This document shows, in pieces, positions 58,440 to 64,000 of a DNA stretch of 64,000 bases. Both the position numbers and the translations under genes were made by a program. The stretch covers positions 2,583,001 to 2,647,000 of the forward strand of contig JAQPZY010001419.1 in assembly GCA_029931535.1 (NCBI GenBank). Direction: 5' to 3'. Positions within the stretch are counted from its first letter, which is position 1, and each line of letters starts with the position of its first letter. The stretch comes from Margaritifera margaritifera. Its lineage: Eukaryota; Mollusca; Bivalvia; Unionida; Margaritiferidae. Below the pieces are notes generated by a model that saw nothing but the letters and a program-made list of their open reading frames with translations, searched no databases and was not told where the DNA came from.

Positions 58440-58625
58440 AGAGCCGCGATGGCTCAGTGGTTAGCGTGTCAAACACTAGACCGAAGGAGTGCGGGTTACA
58501 GTTAAACCATCGGATCAGCCCGGGTCGTTTATCTTGGTATGTTCTTGGACATGGCACTTTTGCTCCAATGTCCTCGGCACTATACAACCTACTTGTGTTG
58601 CCGTGTCGTAAAACACCAAACCAAC
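58440..58625 (+). mobile_element. tRNA-derived SINE
   Basis: 'gagccgcgatggctcagtgg' followed by 'ttagcgtgtc' gives a good A box (58450-58460). 'gcgggttacagttaaacc' gives a degenerate B box (58491-58508). The body has 'ttcttggacatggcactttt' and 'cttgtgttgccgtgtcg', and the tail is 'aaaacaccaaaccaac'. The tail half matches 42625-42768. The GC-rich sequence just upstream (58358-58435) is unlike the local background and may be part of an older host repeat. Confidence 0.85.
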
Positions 58626-58639
58626 TAAGAAAATTAAAT

Positions 58640-59990
58640 CTACAGCGGCGGCAGCAACAATGTTAAAGTTTTGCGCTCAAGTTTTGCGTTAAAGTTTTGA
58701 CAAAACGGATACATCAGCACACATATGCAAGTGAGATCTGGTTCAGGAATACACTAGAACCATTTTATTTTATTTTTCATCTTCAACTGCATGATCCATT
58801 TGTCACCATTTTCTTCAGTCTGAAAATTCTTAATGCGTCAAGGTTGCAAGTATATTTAGAGACATTTAAATACATTTCCCATTTGCATCTTCGTTTATAA
58901 TACATTAAATCGCCAAATTACACATGTACAAACTACGATTATTTTCTGATTTCAATAAATATTTTTTTAAATAATTTATAATCCTGCCTGCATTTTGTGC
59001 GTTTTCTCCCTCTTCCACCACAAACCAGAAGAAGATATTCGCTGCGAATAAGTACACAAATATAAAGCATGTATACGGCTTGTTTAATTTTATATAGTTG
59101 AGATCATTGAAACGCACTAAAAAAATGTGGAAATTTAAACATTCGTCTGTCAGTTTTAATAGCGATTGGAGATATAACAACCTGCCACGTGTTCTCATTG
59201 CCTTTGTATTCTCTGCATTCATAAACGACTTAAGGCATTAAAATGCATGACCTTAAATGGTGCGGAAAACGACGAGATGATATAGAATACACGACGAGAT
59301 TTTTGTTAAAATGTAGACCCCAAAGAAATACACGAACGGTAAACGATGAGATAATAAACGATAAACGATGGTATTTTAGCTTCAAACGCAAACGCTAAAA
59401 AAAACCATCGGAAAAGCAATTGAAATGCAGTTCAAACGCAATTGAAATGCATTTCTAATGCAAAAGAAAATACATTTAAAATGCATTTTTGGGGTACATG
59501 ACTGTTTCAGGATCTGTTTTTTTCCTGCGTACAAAGGACAATTAACGATTAGATTTACTATTATTATAATTCTTTTTCATTCTAAGTGAAATTTGAAAAG
59601 AGTATACGGCTTTGCTGATATATGCCTTAGTACATTTATTGCATTAAAAAATATAACAAGAAAAACTTTAAAAGCAGATGATTAGAAATGAACCAAATAT
59701 ATCAAGGGACCATTATTATTAGCAGATATGTTATAGTTGGTATTTATTTTAGAAATGTAGCGTAGCTCATTTTTTATTGTTATATCGAAAGACAATATGT
59801 TCAAAATATCCGTGCTTGTTTGCAATTACTAAGTAATGGATCGGTCACGAAATAATATTCAAACATATTTTCACCAATTTTTGGCATTGAACATATTGCC
59901 TTCTTATCTTATCTTTGTTTTTTTTTTGTTTTTTTTTTGTTGTTGTTTTTTGGTTTCATTTTTAAAAAATTAATTAGGAACATTCTCAGT
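58640..59990. other. AT-rich intron sequence
   Basis: Nothing recognised apart from a few 'aaacgata' repeats (59335-59375), a short 'caattgaaatgca' duplication (59417-59452) and T/G homopolymers (59918-59952). Confidence 0.45.
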
Positions 59991-60018
59991 CAATAATAAT
60001 AATATTAATAATAATAAA

Positions 60019-60052
<34 letters not shown>

Positions 60053-60056
60053 TCAG

Positions 60057-60291
60057 GTGAATCATACAGTTTACTTTTACTATTTTGGTGCAATGGGGAA
60101 GTATTCCACAGTGCTGGCTTTGTTTCTTTTTGTACTTTACAACGTGTCCCTCGTTGGTGCCAATGTTTGGCTTAGATTCTGGACAGATGATACTTATCTG
60201 AAACAAAATTCAAATATTTCACACACCCACGACTACCAGCAGAGGAATACTATGTACCTTGGAATTTATGGAGCTCTAGGGGTAGCTCAAG
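60057..60291 (+). CDS. ABCC (MRP-type) transporter exon: first helix of the second transmembrane domain
   Basis: A 235-base exon lies between 'ttatttcag' and 'gtacgtttc'. It reads 'VNHTVYFYYFGAMGKYST', the hydrophobic 'VLALFLFVLYNVSLVGANVW', 'LRFWTDDTYLKQNSNISHTH' and 'NTMYLGIYGALGVAQ'. The W-L-x-x-W-T-D-D motif after the first helix of the second membrane domain, and Y-G-A-L-G-x-x-Q-G before the next, are characteristic of ABCC exporters of organic anions and conjugates. The loop carries a possible N-glycosylation site (NIS). It starts in phase 0 and ends with one base of a glycine codon, which the exon at 63841 completes. Confidence 0.92.
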
Positions 60292-60524
60292 GTACGTTTC
60301 CAAGGTTACCAACCTGTATACAGGACTTTTAGGGGCATTTTTTTCAGCTACTGCACATGGTATACTAACATGGACAGTACAATAATGTGGTTTATATGAG
60401 AAAAAAAATCGACCGTGAATTTTAAGCATTTTACCTGTTTTACCTATATCTTTGACTTTTTATACATTTCAAAGAATTTTAAGAGTTTTGCCTTCTTTTC
60501 TACTTTATAAGTACATGTTTACTT

Positions 60525-60699
60525 TTATTTGCAAGGGTTTATCTTCCTTACGATTTTAGCAATTTTTATCTTTATATTTTCACAACATAACGTTTACTCG
60601 GTACTATGTAGCTACTATTCTGCTGATGTGCCGTTAGACCCTACACATACATACATACATACATACATACATACATACATACATACATACATACATACA

Positions 60700-60729
<30 letters not shown>
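60525..60729 (+). mobile_element. LINE 3' end with a long (CATA)n tail
   Basis: 'aagggtttatcttcctta', then 'ctgctgatgtgccgttag', matches 63625-63745, where the same words follow LINE coding sequence. A tetranucleotide CATA tract (about 60647-60729) follows. This appears to be a truncated copy whose tail expanded. Confidence 0.7.
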
Positions 60730-60730
<1 letters not shown>

Positions 60731-61467
60731 CATGGAGAGTACAATTCTGACATATATTAATTTGTTGAACTTCTTCATTTTCTTTGACGTATAAAGTCTT
60801 GGAGTCGATGAAATCGTTAGTATACTCATGGTCATATTGGTATATTTCTATTATCATTCTTCCTCTTCTTTTTACTCTTTTTTAACCAAAAAAGCCTTTA
60901 TTGTTCTTTCAGCCCAGCATAAATACCAAACCAACACTAAATCTTACAGGAACAAGTAAAAGGTGTTTGACAAAGTATTAATCAATACATCTAGAATGTT
61001 CTCGATCTAAAGGTTAACAAGAATGATAGTTTTCAGAGAAATAACCGACAGCATTTTCAAATGCTGGAAGAAAAGTTTGCTAAAACCTTCTAGATGCCCC
61101 AAACCTTTGTAAAAATAAATCTTACCCTTTATAGACACACCGTACGTATAAAAGACCAAACAAAAAGGCTGTTTTCAATGTAAAATGCAATATTATGCAT
61201 CTCAACGTCAAGAGAAAGATAATGGATATTATTATTTTGTTATCCCCCACGCTTTGTGAAGAAAAGGAAGAGACTGGAAGAGGGGACTGTTATCTTTCCC
61301 GTTCAGAGTACATGCGCGTGTGCCTGCATACTTGTATGCTTGAGTAATGTTTGAGACAGAGACTTAAAACTTTGCGATATGATCGGTAGTGGAGTGCAGA
61401 TGTGCACAACAGTTTTGCAATATGGATCCATCCCTAGTTGCGAATCTTACGGCGTGGGGACAATCAT

Positions 61468-61468
<1 letters not shown>

Positions 61469-61528
<60 letters not shown>
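61469..61528. repeat. (AT)n microsatellite
   Basis: About 60 bases of AT within the ABCC intron. Confidence 0.95.
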
Positions 61529-61530
<2 letters not shown>

Positions 61531-61778
61531 ATGGAGGAGGGGTAGCTATAACAGAGAAAAGCGTGGAGATAATGCTGATTTGCTGCAGACTTCTGGGTTA
61601 TAGTATTTTATCGTATTATTCTAAATACTTATAACTCAAATTCTATCTCAGAATAATTTGTAAATGTTCTGTTTGCTTTCCCTACAAAAACGTGATATGT
61701 TCGCAATTTTGAAAAGCTGGATAGATCTCAAGGGTAAGGAATCTCTTCGATTTGTCACTTGAAGGTAACTGAAAATGG

Positions 61779-61780
<2 letters not shown>

Positions 61781-61850
<70 letters not shown>
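61781..61850. repeat. (CT)n microsatellite
   Basis: About 70 bases of CT within the ABCC intron. Confidence 0.95.
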
Positions 61851-62924
61851 AATCATTTTGTTTGAAATACAAACAATTCAACTTCCTTAAAATGTATTTT
61901 CAAACCCAGTCAAAGTTAGGGCTGAAAGAAAGAACGGTTTATATGATAAGATAGTTTCAGTTTGTCTAATAAAACAGGAAATCTGATCCACTTTCCACTT
62001 GATCTATTGAAACATTTTTCCTATATCATATTTTTTCATAGTGCGTGTCATAATTTAATCTCATTTCTATTCCATCTATTCTATCCATATATTTTTTTTA
62101 AAAAAAATAATGAACTGTATCAGTGTAAGAAAAACTGATATCACCGCAATGGTTATGCCACTTTTGAAACCAATCGCGTTAAAATACCCGAGGAACTACT
62201 TTTCTGAATTACTTCGTTCCTGACAGGTATCTTCTGCTAGAATAAACATTTAAACCATGTAATCGAAACAACTGCTTTTATTTGTACATTCTTTGATATA
62301 AGATATGAAATTTTATGTACACAAATGATATTAAGTTTGCAGAAGTTCCTGAGTTTTATGTGCGGGTTAACAATCTTCTAATTCATCATACCATGTAGTC
62401 TTTAGGCCCAAATACCAACCTTGTATGCGCAGAAACCAAACTTCATTACACCTTTTGGCATAAGATTTCGTCTTTACATAGAAAGAACAAAACTAAATAG
62501 TTTAAATACTGCACAATTTCATTTTTCAAAATCACCGCCTTGCTTATCAAAACCCGCACAATAATATATAGTCCTCAAAACAATTCCTCACGGTTTGCAG
62601 AGTATTCATTGACATCAGAGCCTCTTATAATGGCTATACGTCCCTGTATACAGACAAGGTTGGGAGCTGCCGTTGCAACACCCTGTGGCCCCATCTCGAG
62701 CCGGTTACCGGATATAACCTCCATTTTTTTCCGCAGAAATTACAGCCATACTTAAATCTTTCAACTAAACTGAAACCTCGCAAAAAAAATTATATCATCT
62801 TTTCGGGTTCCCTTTCCACACCGAAAGCCTTGCAAAACCTTTGACATGACAACCCGTTAATATCATAGATCCTACCGAAATATGATTTGATCATACAATG
62901 TGGGAAAAAAGTATCCTGTACTGT

Positions 62925-63745
<821 letters not shown>

Positions 63746-63840
63746 CGAATATATCTCTTTGATGCTGATTTTGTTTTTAATTTATCTTTCCCAATTTAAA
63801 TATGAAAAACAGATTTAATCTAAAACCTATCTTAATTCAG

Positions 63841-64000
63841 GTTTGAGTATCCTTTGCTTCTTTGTGATGTTCGCTTCAAGATCTGTGCGAGCCTCCAGCC
63901 TTCTTCATGAGAAAATGTTGACAAGAATCCTTCGCTGCCCTATATCTTTCTTCGACACAACTCCAAGTGGAAGGATAATAAACCGCTTTTCTCGGGATAT
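63841..64000 (+). CDS. ABCC (MRP-type) transporter exon, cut by the window edge
   Basis: Follows 'cttaattcag' and starts by completing the glycine codon left open at 60291. It reads '[19 protein letters not shown]' (membrane helix), then '[20 protein letters not shown]' and '[13 protein letters not shown]'. The sequence S-F-F-D-T-T-P-x-G-R-I-x-N-R-F-S-x-D is the conserved cytoplasmic coupling region of the second transmembrane domain in ABCC transporters. The frame is clean to the window end. The rest of the gene, including the second nucleotide-binding domain, must lie beyond. Confidence 0.93.

Larger units (their letters stand above)
55563..60056 (+). other. ABCC intron carrying many repeats
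   Basis: An intron of about 4.5 kb. It contains ACGATAA-type degenerate repeats (55850-56035), (GT)n(GA)n at about 56840-56945, a TACA/CATA tract at 57716-57832, a SINE at 58440-58625 and an (ATT)n tract at 60021-60052 that forms part of the acceptor region. No exon was recognised within it. Confidence 0.6.

Noticed and set aside
58440..58512. Functional tRNA gene
   Set aside because: The A box is good but the B box is degenerate, no cloverleaf can be completed, and a SINE body with an (AAACC)-type tail follows.

Overview
This is a eukaryotic, AT-rich, intron- and repeat-dominated window. The organism is probably a marine invertebrate, most likely a mollusc or another lophotrochozoan. That rests on a few conserved animal exons (elongin C, an ABCC/MRP-type transporter, a GH1 glycosidase), on several LINE clades, on tRNA-derived SINEs, and on remnants of Polinton/Maverick-type virus-like elements. 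The species cannot be told from the sequence alone. Only about 1 kb of the 64 kb is convincing host protein-coding sequence.

1-1,700 is a degenerate ~150 bp satellite. 2,244-12,994 is a 10.75 kb unit bounded by ~1.27 kb inverted repeats. It encloses a decayed L1/Tx1-like LINE and two oppositely oriented fragments of a Polinton-type family B DNA polymerase. 13.1-18.4 kb holds an old LINE split by a 3.53 kb element with ~430 bp terminal inverted repeats and a perfect 6-bp target duplication.

19.3-28.2 kb is a decayed Polinton-like gene cluster. On the + strand it has an integrase without its catalytic core, capsid-type and coiled-coil proteins, and a packaging ATPase. On the - strand it has membrane-segment and polymerase remnants. 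Another polymerase fragment lies at 31.7-32.0 kb beyond a truncated LINE. A 379 bp hAT-type element with an 8-bp target duplication sits inside the coiled-coil gene.

32-43 kb is mostly non-coding and rich in ancient tandem-like repeats, a hAT MITE, and a MITE family whose interior has expanded into a minisatellite. The last two exons of elongin C lie on the - strand at 43.76-44.36 kb. A decayed hAT transposon occupies 46.2-47.9 kb and a TA-flanked hairpin MITE 48.16-48.38 kb. A LINE fragment lies at 51.5-52.7 kb, then a frameshifted GH1 exon and a second partial copy of its end.

From 55.47 kb to the window edge, three phase-compatible + strand exons encode the start of the second transmembrane domain of an ABCC transporter. 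Their introns hold a SINE, LINE 3' ends and many microsatellites.

The host genes show no functional link to each other. The dominant theme is nested and decayed mobile DNA.
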